Notes: generated from the sequence alone by a model not told the origin. DNA of 44,619 bases from Prevotella sp. (GCA_017470055.1 JAFUFD010000008.1:1-44619), one strand, 5' to 3'; shown: positions 1-7,762, numbered from the stretch's first letter. Numbers and translations: made by a program.

Positions 1-7
1 AAAAAAT

Positions 8-604
8 ATGGATTTAGAGCAATTCGGAAGACAGTTGGCAGCCCACAGGGATGAGGTGGAGCATGCCATGAGACGGACACTGCCCGTCAAGGTGGGACGT
101 ATCGCCAAGGACCACTTCCAGGATAACTTCCGCAAGGGTGGCTTTGTAGATGACGCGCTGCGCCCCTGGTCCGTGACGAGACGGCAGCAGTCAGGCTCCA
201 AGGCGGCGGGAGCCAACTACGGACCGCTGCAGTCAGGGCACAATGTACTCTTCGGAGCCATCAAGTACATCCCCGGCGACGGCAGGGTCATCGTGCGCAA
301 TGATCTGAAATATGCCCCCATCCATAACGAGGGCGGTACCGTCATGCCGACTGTCACACCAGGCATGAGGGCGCATGCCTGGAAGATGTACTATAAGGCG
401 ATAGGAAAGAGGAAGGGAGCAAAACGCAAGAAGAAATATGTGGAGACGGAAGAGGCGCAGCACTGGAAGGCACTTGCCCTGACCAAGAAAAAGAAACTCA
501 CCGTCCGCATCCCCAAGCGACAGTTCCTGGGCGAGAGCAAGGCACTCGACAGGAAGATTGAGGACTGCATCGACAAGACATTATCGGATATCATCAATAA
601 ATAA
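8..604 (+). CDS. Phage virion morphogenesis protein (Mu gpG / tail completion-like)
   Basis: The 198-residue basic protein resembles the phage virion morphogenesis (tail completion, Mu gpG) family. It has an N-terminal helical part (about 1-60), a central stretch with Y-A-P-I-H-N-E-G near residue 105 that is typical of the family, and a Lys/Arg-rich C-terminal half with an IPKRQFLG motif near 168. In Mu-like phages this protein acts in capsid or tail assembly and is expressed late. The ATG sits behind an A-rich stretch with no clear Shine-Dalgarno site, as is normal in Bacteroidota. The next gene begins 9-24 bases downstream, so both are probably parts of one late operon whose beginning lies left of the window. 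Confidence 0.75.
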   Translation: MDLEQFGRQLAAHRDEVEHAMRRTLPVKVGRIAKDHFQDNFRKGGFVDDALRPWSVTRRQQSGSKAAGANYGPLQSGHNVLFGAIKYIPGDGRVIVRNDLKYAPIHNEGGTVMPTVTPGMRAHAWKMYYKAIGKRKGAKRKKKYVETEEAQHWKALALTKKKKLTVRIPKRQFLGESKALDRKIEDCIDKTLSDIINK

Positions 605-627
605 CAAAGACTATGGAGGAATTCTTA

Positions 628-1059
628 ATGAGACTCATTCAGGGCATCAAGGAAGATTTGCCCTGGCTTTCCCTCGTCGACGAGGACTGCGGGCAACTGG
701 AGTCCGACGAGGACCAGTACCCCGTGACGTTTCCCTGTGTGCTGGTCGGTAACCTGGATATCGACTGGAGCAACATGGCAGAGAACTCTGGAGTGCAGCA
801 TGGCACCGGCACCATGACCGTGCGCCTTGCCATTGACTGCTACGACGACACCCATGCCGGAAGCGGACAGGAGGAGAGAATCACGGAGCGGCAGCAGCGT
901 GCCAAGGAGTTGTACAAGTGCCTGCAGGGAGCGAGGGTGACGAGGATGGTGGAGCCGATATCACGCATGAAGTCACGTGACTACACGCTGCCGGGCGATA
1001 TCAAGGTCTATGAGCAGATGTACAGGTTCGAGATGATCGACCGCTCAGCGCTGGAGTAG
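628..1059 (+). CDS. Conserved phage late protein (possible tail terminator-like)
   Basis: A 143-residue acidic protein in the late operon, directly after the gpG-like gene. No catalytic motif is visible. Length, position and the V-R-L-A-I-D-C strand-rich middle are compatible with a small tail or head-tail connector protein, but the family is not certain. An upstream in-frame ATG at 613 would add five residues. I prefer 628 because GGAGG at 615-619 lies eight bases before it, a Shine-Dalgarno match that is unusual here. The gene ends at the convergence point with the 89-aa gene on the other strand, two bases away. Confidence 0.5.
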   Translation: MRLIQGIKEDLPWLSLVDEDCGQLESDEDQYPVTFPCVLVGNLDIDWSNMAENSGVQHGTGTMTVRLAIDCYDDTHAGSGQEERITERQQRAKELYKCLQGARVTRMVEPISRMKSRDYTLPGDIKVYEQMYRFEMIDRSALE

Positions 1060-1060
1060 G

Positions 1061-1330
1061 TCAGTCAGAGAAGAGCAGATTCAGTTGACGGTGTGTCAGG
1101 CGGGGCTTCCTCACCTTGGGGACTCCACGCTGGATGATGTGCTTCAGTTCACCGCTCATCTTGCGGAGGATCGCCATGATGCGCTCCTCGCTGATGAAGA
1201 ACTCCTGCTCCGACAGCACCCTCAGGGCATCGTCATATCTCAGACGCTCCTGCTCCGTCAGCACCACCCATCGGCGGCACAATGCCTCATCACGTTTTCT
1301 GATTAGTTCCTGATCACGACCTCTTCTCAT
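1061..1330 (-). CDS. Small conserved phage protein, function unknown
   Basis: An 89-residue, highly charged, probably all-helical protein with the string FFISEERIMAI in the middle and a basic C-terminus. Its type occurs in Bacteroidota transposable phages near the end of the early region; no enzymatic motif is seen. It is cut off from gam by a strong hairpin (1349-1381) and has its own perfect -7 element five bases before the ATG, so it is probably an independent, leaderless transcript. Position between early and late genes makes a middle/late regulator (Mor/C-like role) conceivable, but no helix-turn-helix can be claimed. Confidence 0.6.
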   Translation of the reverse strand: MRRGRDQELIRKRDEALCRRWVVLTEQERLRYDDALRVLSEQEFFISEERIMAILRKMSGELKHIIQRGVPKVRKPRLTHRQLNLLFSD

Positions 1331-1335
1331 GCCCG

Positions 1336-1343
1336 CAAAGTTA
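1336..1343 (-). promoter_or_regulatory. -7 promoter element for the 89-aa phage gene
   Basis: On the - strand the bases read TAACTTTG, a full match to the Bacteroidota -7 consensus TAnnTTTG. Only five bases separate it from the ATG at 1330, so the transcript would be leaderless or nearly so. No TTTG is found at the -33 spacing. Confidence 0.55.
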
Positions 1344-1348
1344 CAAAA

Positions 1349-1381
1349 AAATCCGCTAAATGTCTAATAATTAGCGGATTT
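1349..1381. terminator. Bidirectional intrinsic terminator between gam and the 89-aa gene
   Basis: Perfect 11-bp inverted repeat AAATCCGCTAA (1349-1359) / TTAGCGGATTT (1371-1381) with an 11-base loop. Runs of T follow on both strands. It would end the early operon on the - strand and could also stop rightward late transcription. Confidence 0.75.
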
Positions 1382-1560
1382 TTTACATATTTGCACAAAA
1401 AACAGGGCTATCCTCACGGACCGCCCCGGTCAATAGCGATATTAATTTTCCAGGGAAAAGAAAAACTTAATACCCGCCTCCGCTGAGGCAACTACATGTT
1501 AACTAAAAAACAATCTAATAACCTAAAACAAATAACTATTCATGATATGAAAGCATTTCC
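1382..1560. other. Intergenic stretch with two GC-rich hairpins, no gene seen
   Basis: Between gam and the terminator are two compact hairpins, GACCG-ccc-CGGTC (1419-1431) and GCCTC-cgct-GAGGC (1476-1489), in otherwise AT-rich DNA. They could structure the 3' end of the early mRNA or belong to a short + strand RNA. No ORF with coding character is visible. Confidence 0.35.
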
Positions 1561-2118
1561 CTATTCCTTATCCTCTGTCTTGGGCTCCACATAGAAAGCC
1601 TCGTCCTGCACGACCTGGATGCCGCACTTAGCCATCAACGAGCCCATAGGCTGAGCCACTGCCTCACCCTTGCCGACACTTGCATACTCAATGTCACGGT
1701 CAGTAAGCAGTTTGTCCTTGTTTATTTCCTCCTTCTTGCGGATATAGTCCGGCAGGAACTCCCTCACAAGGTTGAGGGCGCTTTCCCATGTGAATCCCTT
1801 CAGCGTCTTCAGTTTGGGTGTGCCCGTGCGGAAGCCGATGGTACCCTGAGCCATGTCGAGGCTCTTCTTCTTCGAGAAGAGTTCGTCCTTGTTGATGGTG
1901 GCGTATGCCTCCAGTGTGTCGAAGGCGCATCGCATGTCGCACTCCAACTGCGCCAGACGCTCCTGATGTCTCTCACGGATCTTGGCGCACTCCAGTTCTA
2001 TACTCGCAGTGATCTTGTCTGTCTCCGCCTGAGCCTTGGCATAGTCTGTGAAAGCCTGCTCAGCCTCGTCACGTGTCACGCTCACGATGACTGTCTTCTT
2101 CTGTCTCTTTTTAACCAT
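1561..2118 (-). CDS. gam: Mu Gam-like host-nuclease inhibitor
   Basis: A 185-residue protein of the Mu Gam family, which binds double-stranded DNA ends (Ku-like) and protects phage DNA from exonucleases. The N-terminal half is a long charged helix or coiled coil (about 15-85). The family signature region runs from TIGFRTGTPKLKTL near 92-106 through the aromatic/hydrophobic W-E-S-A-L-N-L-V-R segment to EEINKDKL near 133-140. Length fits Mu Gam (about 174 aa). It is the last gene of the early operon, 16 bases after the preceding gene and followed by the terminator at 1349-1381. Confidence 0.85.
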   Translation of the reverse strand: MVKKRQKKTVIVSVTRDEAEQAFTDYAKAQAETDKITASIELECAKIRERHQERLAQLECDMRCAFDTLEAYATINKDELFSKKKSLDMAQGTIGFRTGTPKLKTLKGFTWESALNLVREFLPDYIRKKEEINKDKLLTDRDIEYASVGKGEAVAQPMGSLMAKCGIQVVQDEAFYVEPKTEDKE

Positions 2119-2134
2119 TTTGAATGATGTTTTA

Positions 2135-2560
2135 TTATTGTTTGAATGATACTATCCTCGCTGTCTGCTTCCTGAGGATGGCGCGGAGTTTCGGAAGGAG
2201 CGCCTCCAGTTCCTCCGGGCTCAGTTCCCGGAACGCCTTGCCCGCTATCCTCGGGTCCCTGCAGTAGGCGTTCACCCTGTCCCAGTCGGCGGTGTCCACC
2301 CCTATCAACTGCAACTGGTGGAGAACCGCGGAACGCCACCGCCTGCGCTCACGGACATATATAGCCCTGCTGGTGTCCCGGTCTATCCTGGCGAGGTCGT
2401 CGCACATCCGGTTATATTCCGCAAGACGCATCTCCCTCAGGCTCTCCGTGCGACCCGCCGTGTACTCCAGCACCAGACTTCGCTTCATCTCGTCCCTGTC
2501 GGGGCAGAGCATCCTGCCCAGAAGGGCGTAGAACCGTGAGTAACTGAATCCCTGCTCCAT
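2135..2560 (-). CDS. Conserved phage early protein (Mu gp16/GemA-position), function unknown
   Basis: A 141-residue, Arg-rich, mostly helical protein. It begins FSYSRFYALLGRM and ends with an EELEALLPKLRAILRK helix; the middle has G-V-D-T-A-D-W-D-R-V-N, a pattern I associate with small proteins of Bacteroidota phages and conjugative elements. In Mu the equivalent position is taken by GemA/gp16-type regulators, and the size is similar, but homology is not demonstrated. It lies four bases after the Zn-ribbon gene and 16 before gam, in one operon. The ATG is preceded only by AT-rich sequence. Confidence 0.55.
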   Translation of the reverse strand: MEQGFSYSRFYALLGRMLCPDRDEMKRSLVLEYTAGRTESLREMRLAEYNRMCDDLARIDRDTSRAIYVRERRRWRSAVLHQLQLIGVDTADWDRVNAYCRDPRIAGKAFRELSPEELEALLPKLRAILRKQTARIVSFKQ

Positions 2561-2563
2561 AGA

Positions 2564-2788
2564 CTACTCTCCTTTCCATGTGATGTGTATATAGGCGGTG
2601 ACGGTGCCCTTGCCGTGGCATACGGGGCACGGCTCCTTCACATACTCCTTGCCGTCCTGCTGCCAGAAAAAGGCGCTGCCCTTGCAGTTGGGGCACTCGT
2701 GACCGAGTGACACCAGGTTCTCCTCACCTACGGTGCCGTTGATGATATAGGGGGCCTTCAGTTCTATTGTCTCTTTGATCTTTGTCAT
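2564..2788 (-). CDS. Small zinc-ribbon protein (DnaJ-type CxxC pairs)
   Basis: A 74-residue protein with two CxxCxG-type knuckles, CPNCKGS (about 33-39) and CPVCHGKG (about 54-61). These are the repeats of the DnaJ cysteine-rich zinc domain and of many small phage zinc ribbons, so zinc binding through four cysteines is likely. No J domain or enzymatic region is present. It is part of the early operon, four bases downstream of the second ATPase. The role is unknown; a chaperone-like or nucleic-acid-binding adaptor for the transposition proteins is possible. Confidence 0.65.
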   Translation of the reverse strand: MTKIKETIELKAPYIINGTVGEENLVSLGHECPNCKGSAFFWQQDGKEYVKEPCPVCHGKGTVTAYIHITWKGE

Positions 2789-2792
2789 ACCT

Positions 2793-3545
2793 CTATTCCT
2801 CTCCCCAGTATAGTCTTGCCCTCTCGGACCATATCTCGTAATACTCGCTGTTTCCCTTGTACCTGCCCAGCGAGAAGGCGCGGTAGCCCTCCACGCGGAT
2901 CTTCTGGTGAGCGTCGAAAAGCAGGCTCTGCGCGCTGCGACCTGACGGCTTGCTGCCCTCCGCCTGACTGATGAAGATGATCAGTTTGTCACGGTGCCGG
3001 TCACAGAAGTCAAGCGCCTCCTTGTGGTTCATCCTGGTGTACTGGAAGGAGTCGATCACCACCACGTCGGGACTCTTCCTCTGGCTCAGGCGGTAGTCGA
3101 GGTCGTCCATCGACTCGCAGGGCAGCAGCAGGAACTGGCTGCCGCAGTCGGCAAGTCCCTCACGCTGGAGAGCCTTGACGAAGGTGAGGCTGTCGCCCTC
3201 CTCCAGACTGTCGTACACCACACGCCTCCACCGTGCCAGTTCCTTGCACAGTCTCAGGGCGAAGGAGGTCTTGCCGTTGCCGCTCTTGCCCCAGATGAAC
3301 CATACACCCGTGGTCTCCGGCTGGTCGAAGGCGTCACGCCAGGCGCCTTCGAAGGGAAACACCGTACGCCTCTTCTCGATGGCGTTCCTGACGGTCATCC
3401 CCCGCCTCAGGCTCCTCCTCGCGCTCCTCTTTGGACTGCCCGTCTTGCCTCCGCCGGTCCTCAGCCTGCGGATCATCCTCGTGATGTCGAGGTCCGAGGC
3501 TCCGGACGGGAGCCCGAGCATACCGATGATCTCCTGTTTGTCCAT
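2793..3545 (-). CDS. Second P-loop ATPase beside MuB (RecA/DnaB-like core)
   Basis: A 250-residue ATPase. Residues 1-65 form a basic N-terminal region (two Arg/Lys-rich patches near 28-60). The core has a Walker A motif GKSGNGKTS at 86-94 and a Walker B strand VVVIDS at 161-166, followed by a sensor-like strand LIIFISQ near 190. The layout suggests a RecA/DnaB-like fold rather than the MuB-type AAA+ domain. The start codon overlaps the muB stop by one base (TGATG), so the two are translationally coupled. In Mu, MuB is the only such ATPase; a second one suggests a helper in target choice or replication start. The function is inferred from context only. Confidence 0.7.
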   Translation of the reverse strand: MDKQEIIGMLGLPSGASDLDITRMIRRLRTGGGKTGSPKRSARRSLRRGMTVRNAIEKRRTVFPFEGAWRDAFDQPETTGVWFIWGKSGNGKTSFALRLCKELARWRRVVYDSLEEGDSLTFVKALQREGLADCGSQFLLLPCESMDDLDYRLSQRKSPDVVVIDSFQYTRMNHKEALDFCDRHRDKLIIFISQAEGSKPSGRSAQSLLFDAHQKIRVEGYRAFSLGRYKGNSEYYEIWSERARLYWGEE

Positions 3546-4408
3546 CAGCGTCTCGTCCTCTTCTGTATGTGGATGGTTTTCTTGACACGGCGCAGGTCGA
3601 AGTCGTAGTCCTGCGCGTCATTGACGACCTTGTCGATCTCCTTTCTCTCGGTGATGCCGTTGGCTACGCAGATAGCGCGCACGTCCTGGGGCGACGTGGG
3701 GTCGAGTTCGTAGAACTTGCGCCCGATACGGCTGTGGATCTCCTTATAGCCCAGTTTGTTGTAGCGCAGCCCGTTGCGGATACGATGCTCGATATAGTCC
3801 GTCGAGAGAAGCACGATACCGCAGCGGTCCTCCAACTGGTTGTAGAGTTCTATGAAGTAGTGGAACACCTTGTCCTGAAGTTTGTCCGCCTCGTCGAAGA
3901 TCAGCAGGGGGTTCTTGGTGCGGATGATTCTGGCGGCGGTGTCTATCAGCATGTGGCGTACGGGGAAGTCGCTGGAGCGAAGGCCGACGGTCTGGGCGAT
4001 AGTGCGGAGGAAATCGCTCTTACGCATATCCTCGGAGCACTGGATGAGGAACACACTCGGCTGGCGGGCGAACTCCCTTGCCGCCGTCGTCTTTCCGCAG
4101 CCGGCCTCACCGACCACCCAGGTCACCTTCTTCCACTGCTGGGCGTCACGCATCACCTCCGTCATCTCCTTGAAGGCCTGTGTGTCAACCACCTGCCAGC
4201 GGTCACCCGTGAATCCGAGGTAGCCGACCTGCGCCGCTATGGTACGCCACATCTCATCGCTGATATTCTCCCACTTGCCGGCGAGTATCGTGCTGATGGT
4301 GCCGGCTGACGTCCCGTCAAGCGAGGCTGCCGCCTTGTTCTGACTGGGATACTTGCTCACGTATTCTCTCAGGGCTTCCCTGATTCCTTCTTTGTTAACT
4401 GTTGTCAT
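3545..4408 (-). CDS. MuB-type transposition target-DNA activator (AAA+ ATPase)
   Basis: A 287-residue AAA+ protein directly behind the transposase. Residues 1-65 look like the helix-turn-helix N-terminal domain of MuB (T-S-A-G-T-I-S-T-I-L-A-G-K-W is the probable recognition region). Walker A is GEAGCGKTT at 100-108 and Walker B is LLIFDEADK at 168-176. MuB polymerises on DNA in an ATP-dependent way, attracts target DNA to the MuA transpososome and gives target immunity. Length is close to Mu MuB (312 aa). It starts five bases after the transposase stop and overlaps the next ATPase gene by one base. Confidence 0.85.
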   Translation of the reverse strand: MTTVNKEGIREALREYVSKYPSQNKAAASLDGTSAGTISTILAGKWENISDEMWRTIAAQVGYLGFTGDRWQVVDTQAFKEMTEVMRDAQQWKKVTWVVGEAGCGKTTAAREFARQPSVFLIQCSEDMRKSDFLRTIAQTVGLRSSDFPVRHMLIDTAARIIRTKNPLLIFDEADKLQDKVFHYFIELYNQLEDRCGIVLLSTDYIEHRIRNGLRYNKLGYKEIHSRIGRKFYELDPTSPQDVRAICVANGITERKEIDKVVNDAQDYDFDLRRVKKTIHIQKRTRR

Positions 4409-4413
4409 ATCGC

Positions 4414-6450
4414 TTACATTTTAGACATTACTTTCCTTAACTGATTCTGCTGCTCCTCCTGGTCTCTCCAGTCGCTAAGGCTGACGCGCTTTGTCAATCG
4501 TCCCAACTGGATCTCCTCGGGATTACGGGAGTACTTGCGGACACGCCTCTCTATCTCACGCTCCACATCCTCCGTAGCACCCTTCAGGCGGGGAGTCCTC
4601 AAACCGTTCTGCTCAGGGGCGGTACCATGGTCGTACTCGATAGCCCTGCCCAGCGCCTGACGCTCGATGCGGTCCTGCATGCTTGCCTCCTGCTCCTGGC
4701 GGATGAACCTGGCGTCACCCTCCTGCTGCTCCTGGATGGCGCGGTGGACGGTGAGATAGGGCTCCGCTATGCGCTCGAAACGGAGTCCGCCGCTCCTGTC
4801 TCTGGTGTACAGACGTATACTGGAGAGGTCCGACGGGTCGTACTTCACCACGAATTGCTCATAGGTGTGCCTCCGCCTCCATGCGTGGTCGGGCTTGCCC
4901 GGCTCACTGAACACCTCATACTGCAGGCGCTTCTTGCCGACGGTAATCTGAATGCCCTGGTCCGTGAAGGTGCTCAAGCGACCGCAGGTCACCCAGAACA
5001 TGTCCACCATGTCATGCACGGTCACCTCCTGGGTCTCCTCGTTCACGCTCCGCTGGTAGAGTTCCCAGCGTGAGCAGTCATATTTCGGGTGCTTGGCGTT
5101 ATTCCACTCCCTGCGGGCGGTGGCATAGGCATCGAGCAGTTCGTTCCAGGTGTAGAGGCTGTCATTGTTCTCCTCGACGAACTCGATGTTCGGTCGGCTC
5201 GACTTCTTGACGGCGGTCACGTTCTGACCGGTGAAGCGCCAGTCCTTGTGCAGCACCTGGCTCTGGAAGCGACCGAAGACAGCCTCGATGGTCTTCGACT
5301 CACCGTTGTAGGGCTGGGTGTTCCTGTTCACCCTGCAGAGGCGGTCCATGAAACTCTTGATCTTCTTGTGTCCGCCCTGGTTGTCGTGTACGATCTCATA
5401 GGGCTTGTGACCGCTGACCTGTATCGCCATGCGGTAGGCATGGTACTGCGCCTCGAAGTCCTCACGGTCGCTGACATAGTAGCCAAGCAGCACCTCACTG
5501 TAGGCGTCGATGACCTCATAGACACTGGTCGTCCTGACCTGTCCCCGCTCGTCCTGGTAATAGAGGTTGAGTTTGGTACCGTCACCATACCAGAGGGCGT
5601 CACGCACCGACGGGAGCAGCGTCTTGTGCTTGCGACCGAACTTCTGACGGGCAGCCTGCTCACCATGCACGGCGTCGTACCACAGGGGCATGACGGCGGG
5701 ACTGTTGATCCATGCCTTCAGACCGCTCAGGCTCCTCAGTGGCTTCCATCCCCGCTCCTCCGCCATCTCGTTATAGGCCTCCCATAACTGGGTGTCGGTA
5801 TAGACGGGAACACGGCTTCGCTTCATAGCGATCAACTGCTCACCGACCTCCTCCGTGATCTTCAGGGTGTTCCTGTTGCCGATCTTGCCGCTGATGACCG
5901 ACTTGTAGCCATCCTCCTTGAACGCCTTGATCCTGTCCCTCAGACGTGCCTCGTTGGCGGGCAGCGTGTGGTGATACGACTCACGCAGCCTCTCACTGCT
6001 GGCGGCGATGCCGTCCCATACGGAGCGCATGGAGCCTCCCATGCTCTTGCGAAGGGCAGAGCGACGCTCAGTCAGTCTCAGGAGTTCCCTCAGCACTGAG
6101 GCGTTGACGGTGTACTCCTCGACCAGTCTCTGTGTCAGGTGCGTCTCCGTACCGTTCAGCCAGTATTGATACGACTCGTAATACTCACGAGCCTCCGTGT
6201 CAATATGAATACTCTCTTTAATCATCCTCTCTCTCATGATCTCCACCGGGTCGCCAACCTGCTGCTGGAACCTGGTGCGGTATTTCTCGGGAAGGCTGCT
6301 GTAGACGATCAGGGCGGGACTGCCCTCGCCACCGCCACGGTTGATGCGCTCAACCCTGCCACGGGACACCATCTTCTTCAGAGTCTCGTACCTTATGACT
6401 GGCTCCAGATCCTGATAGCCTACACAGACCATGTTATTGTAATACTCCAT
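4414..6450 (-). CDS. DDE transposase (MuA type)
   Basis: A 678-residue transposase, close to MuA (663 aa). The first 65 residues resemble the Mu DNA-binding (enhancer/operator) domain; the region to about 270 should hold end-binding domains. The catalytic rve/RNase H-fold core shows D290 in LWYGDGTK, D356 in EIVHDNQGG and a Glu in GESKTIEAVFG (E389 the best candidate, E384 possible). A Mu-type C-terminal domain (about 480-560) and a charged MuB/ClpX-contact-like tail ending in KVMSKM follow. It cuts and joins the phage ends during replicative transposition. It is translated from the early operon ahead of the MuB-type gene. Confidence 0.92.
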   Translation of the reverse strand: MEYYNNMVCVGYQDLEPVIRYETLKKMVSRGRVERINRGGGEGSPALIVYSSLPEKYRTRFQQQVGDPVEIMRERMIKESIHIDTEAREYYESYQYWLNGTETHLTQRLVEEYTVNASVLRELLRLTERRSALRKSMGGSMRSVWDGIAASSERLRESYHHTLPANEARLRDRIKAFKEDGYKSVISGKIGNRNTLKITEEVGEQLIAMKRSRVPVYTDTQLWEAYNEMAEERGWKPLRSLSGLKAWINSPAVMPLWYDAVHGEQAARQKFGRKHKTLLPSVRDALWYGDGTKLNLYYQDERGQVRTTSVYEVIDAYSEVLLGYYVSDREDFEAQYHAYRMAIQVSGHKPYEIVHDNQGGHKKIKSFMDRLCRVNRNTQPYNGESKTIEAVFGRFQSQVLHKDWRFTGQNVTAVKKSSRPNIEFVEENNDSLYTWNELLDAYATARREWNNAKHPKYDCSRWELYQRSVNEETQEVTVHDMVDMFWVTCGRLSTFTDQGIQITVGKKRLQYEVFSEPGKPDHAWRRRHTYEQFVVKYDPSDLSSIRLYTRDRSGGLRFERIAEPYLTVHRAIQEQQEGDARFIRQEQEASMQDRIERQALGRAIEYDHGTAPEQNGLRTPRLKGATEDVEREIERRVRKYSRNPEEIQLGRLTKRVSLSDWRDQEEQQNQLRKVMSKM

Positions 6451-6497
6451 ATCCGACGTGATTAATTTGTCCGCTATGCTGCGATCAGGTCGCAGCC

Positions 6498-6884
6498 TTA
6501 TGATGCCTGTGCCCTGAATCCCTTCGCCATCTCCTGCAGATCCTCCATCTGCCTGACACTGACATCGTGGAAGAAGTCCAGTGCCTCACCCTTATAATAG
6601 ATAATGGCGTCACCGGTCTCCTTGCTGATCTCCAGCATCACATCATTGGCGAAATACTGGCGCATGCAGCGGCCAGAGTCATGGATGACCTCGTCAAGCG
6701 GGAGTTCCGCCATCAGCATGCCCCCGTTCTGGAGCGCCATCATACGGATGCGCTTGGCCTTATCGCTATAGCCGTACTTCTTGTCGAAGGTCAATGCGTT
6801 GTACACTGTCCGACCAGTGACACCCATGGCGCGCTTGATCTTCTCGTTGACCTCACTGGTCACTGTGATTCTCTTTGCAAACAT
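6498..6884 (-). CDS. Small early DNA-binding-like protein
   Basis: A 128-residue protein beginning MFAKRITVT. The N-terminal part contains V-N-E-K-I-K-R-A-M-G-V-T-G-R-T-V-Y-N-A-L, which reads like a helix-turn-helix, followed by RIRMMALQNGG, a pattern found in small regulators of Bacteroidota phages. No enzyme motif is seen. The reading frame is open back to an ATG at 6950 that overlaps the previous ORF. I prefer 6884 because AAAGG lies seven bases before it and the additional N-terminus looks like untranslated leader. Its place just ahead of the transposase gene is that of Mu ner or another early regulator, a role I infer from position. Confidence 0.6.
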   Translation of the reverse strand: MFAKRITVTSEVNEKIKRAMGVTGRTVYNALTFDKKYGYSDKAKRIRMMALQNGGMLMAELPLDEVIHDSGRCMRQYFANDVMLEISKETGDAIIYYKGEALDFFHDVSVRQMEDLQEMAKGFRAQAS

Positions 6885-6946
6885 TTCCATACCTTTATAT
6901 ATTTTATTGTTATCTTGTTTCCTGTGAGGCGACCATGTCGCCTCCG

Positions 6947-7036
6947 TCATTGTCTCTTGGAAAACCAGCCCGTCGGATCATAACCCATAAACATGACCAC
7001 ATTGGCGGGCTGGGGAGGTGGGTGCGTCCTGCTCAC
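6947..7036 (-). CDS. Possible 29-aa ORF with GTG start in the early operon
   Basis: A GTG overlapping the stop of the 79-aa gene (GTGA) opens a 29-codon frame that ends in TGA at 6947-6949, which in turn overlaps an ATG at 6950. Chained overlaps of this kind suggest translational coupling. The product would contain NVVMFMGYDPTGWFSKRQ, which looks protein-like, but the whole is short and may only be a coupling element. The frame also spans an 8-bp inverted repeat, CCAGCCCG (6965-6972) / CGGGCTGG (7016-7023). Confidence 0.3.
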   Translation of the reverse strand: MSRTHPPPQPANVVMFMGYDPTGWFSKRQ

Positions 7037-7272
7037 TCCACCTTATCACACATCGGATAGGGTTTCAACTCAAAGTGCGCGCCGGGGAACTCGCCCCAGT
7101 CATCTACCTGCCTGCGTAAGACATCGCAGAAGGGACGGTCTTGCGTTTGCCCCATTGGGATGCAGATGATGTTCTGTATTGAACAACTGCTGCAACCGCT
7201 TCGCTCCTTCTCAAGCACCAACTGGTGAACGTCGTGCCCGATCTTGATATGTACTTTACCTCTTCTTGGCAT
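7033..7272 (-). CDS. Small Cys-containing early phage protein, unknown
   Basis: A 79-residue protein. The N-terminus is basic (MPRRGKVHIKIG). Four or five cysteines (CSSC near 27-30, C37, C49, C75) could bind a metal, but no family is recognised. It begins one base after the stop of the 112-aa gene, as expected for a coupled operon gene, and its stop overlaps a GTG-started mini ORF. Early position and size suggest an accessory function such as host takeover; this is not shown by sequence. Confidence 0.45.
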   Translation of the reverse strand: MPRRGKVHIKIGHDVHQLVLEKERSGCSSCSIQNIICIPMGQTQDRPFCDVLRRQVDDWGEFPGAHFELKPYPMCDKVE

Positions 7273-7273
7273 A

Positions 7274-7612
7274 TTATTTCTTTTTAACTTTAAGCACTTT
7301 CTTATCTGCTATTAATCGCAGGGCATCCTGCAACTGATGGACGTAATTTATCTCAGTAATATTATAGTCTCCTGCAGTCCAGATATAGCCATCTGGGAAT
7401 TTCTCCAGACAAATGCTAACCTCTGAACCTCTGTTTTCCCATATACGCCCATCTGTTGTATGCCATCCATTGTCCCTAAGAATACTATCTTCCAATGGCA
7501 TTGGGAGGCATCCAGACTCAAGAAACTGTGCAATATTCTCTGGTGATACCTTTGTGGGGGTTCCTTGCAACAGGTACCAGTTTCCGATAGTAACATTTGT
7601 TGTTTTATCCAT
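7274..7612 (-). CDS. First gene of the early operon; conserved small phage protein
   Basis: A 112-residue protein with GNWYLLQGTPTKVSPENI near the N-terminus, several Trp residues, and YVHQLQDALRLI near the C-terminus. I recognise the combination (an N-terminal W-Y/G-T-P segment and a terminal V-H-Q-L-Q helix) from small hypothetical proteins in Bacteroidota phages, where the function is unknown. It is the first gene after the early promoter, behind a 5' leader of about 165 bases that contains a tRNA T-arm-like hairpin. Base composition is more AT-rich than in the transposase gene. Confidence 0.55.
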   Translation of the reverse strand: MDKTTNVTIGNWYLLQGTPTKVSPENIAQFLESGCLPMPLEDSILRDNGWHTTDGRIWENRGSEVSICLEKFPDGYIWTAGDYNITEINYVHQLQDALRLIADKKVLKVKKK

Positions 7613-7626
7613 AATTAAATTTTTTA

Positions 7627-7700
7627 GAAGGGAAGGCAGGACTCGAACCTGCGTCTTCTGGATTTATAATTGTCACTTCACGTCCTTTAAATTTCCCATA
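7627..7700 (-). ncRNA. tRNA 3'-half-like structure in the early leader
   Basis: Read on the - strand, the leader contains a canonical T-arm, GCAGG-TTCGAGT-CCTGC (7636-7652), with the conserved TTCGA loop, followed by TTCCC. That can pair with GGGAA at 7693-7697 as a short acceptor-like stem. No convincing D-arm or anticodon arm can be folded, so this is not called as a working tRNA. It may be a tRNA remnant or a tRNA mimic in the early mRNA leader. Confidence 0.35.
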
Positions 7701-7747
7701 GATTTCTTTTTTAACTATTTATTTTCTTCTTTCTCGCTCCTTTTTCG

Positions 7748-7755
7748 TATCTTTG
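7748..7755 (+). promoter_or_regulatory. -7 element of the repressor promoter
   Basis: TATCTTTG matches TAnnTTTG fully. The -33 region is only T-rich (TTTT at 7722-7725), so the promoter may be weak. The start point would be near 7761, at the edge of the palindrome, giving a leader of about 55 bases to the ATG at 7819. Confidence 0.6.
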
Positions 7756-7762
7756 GCGCGCA

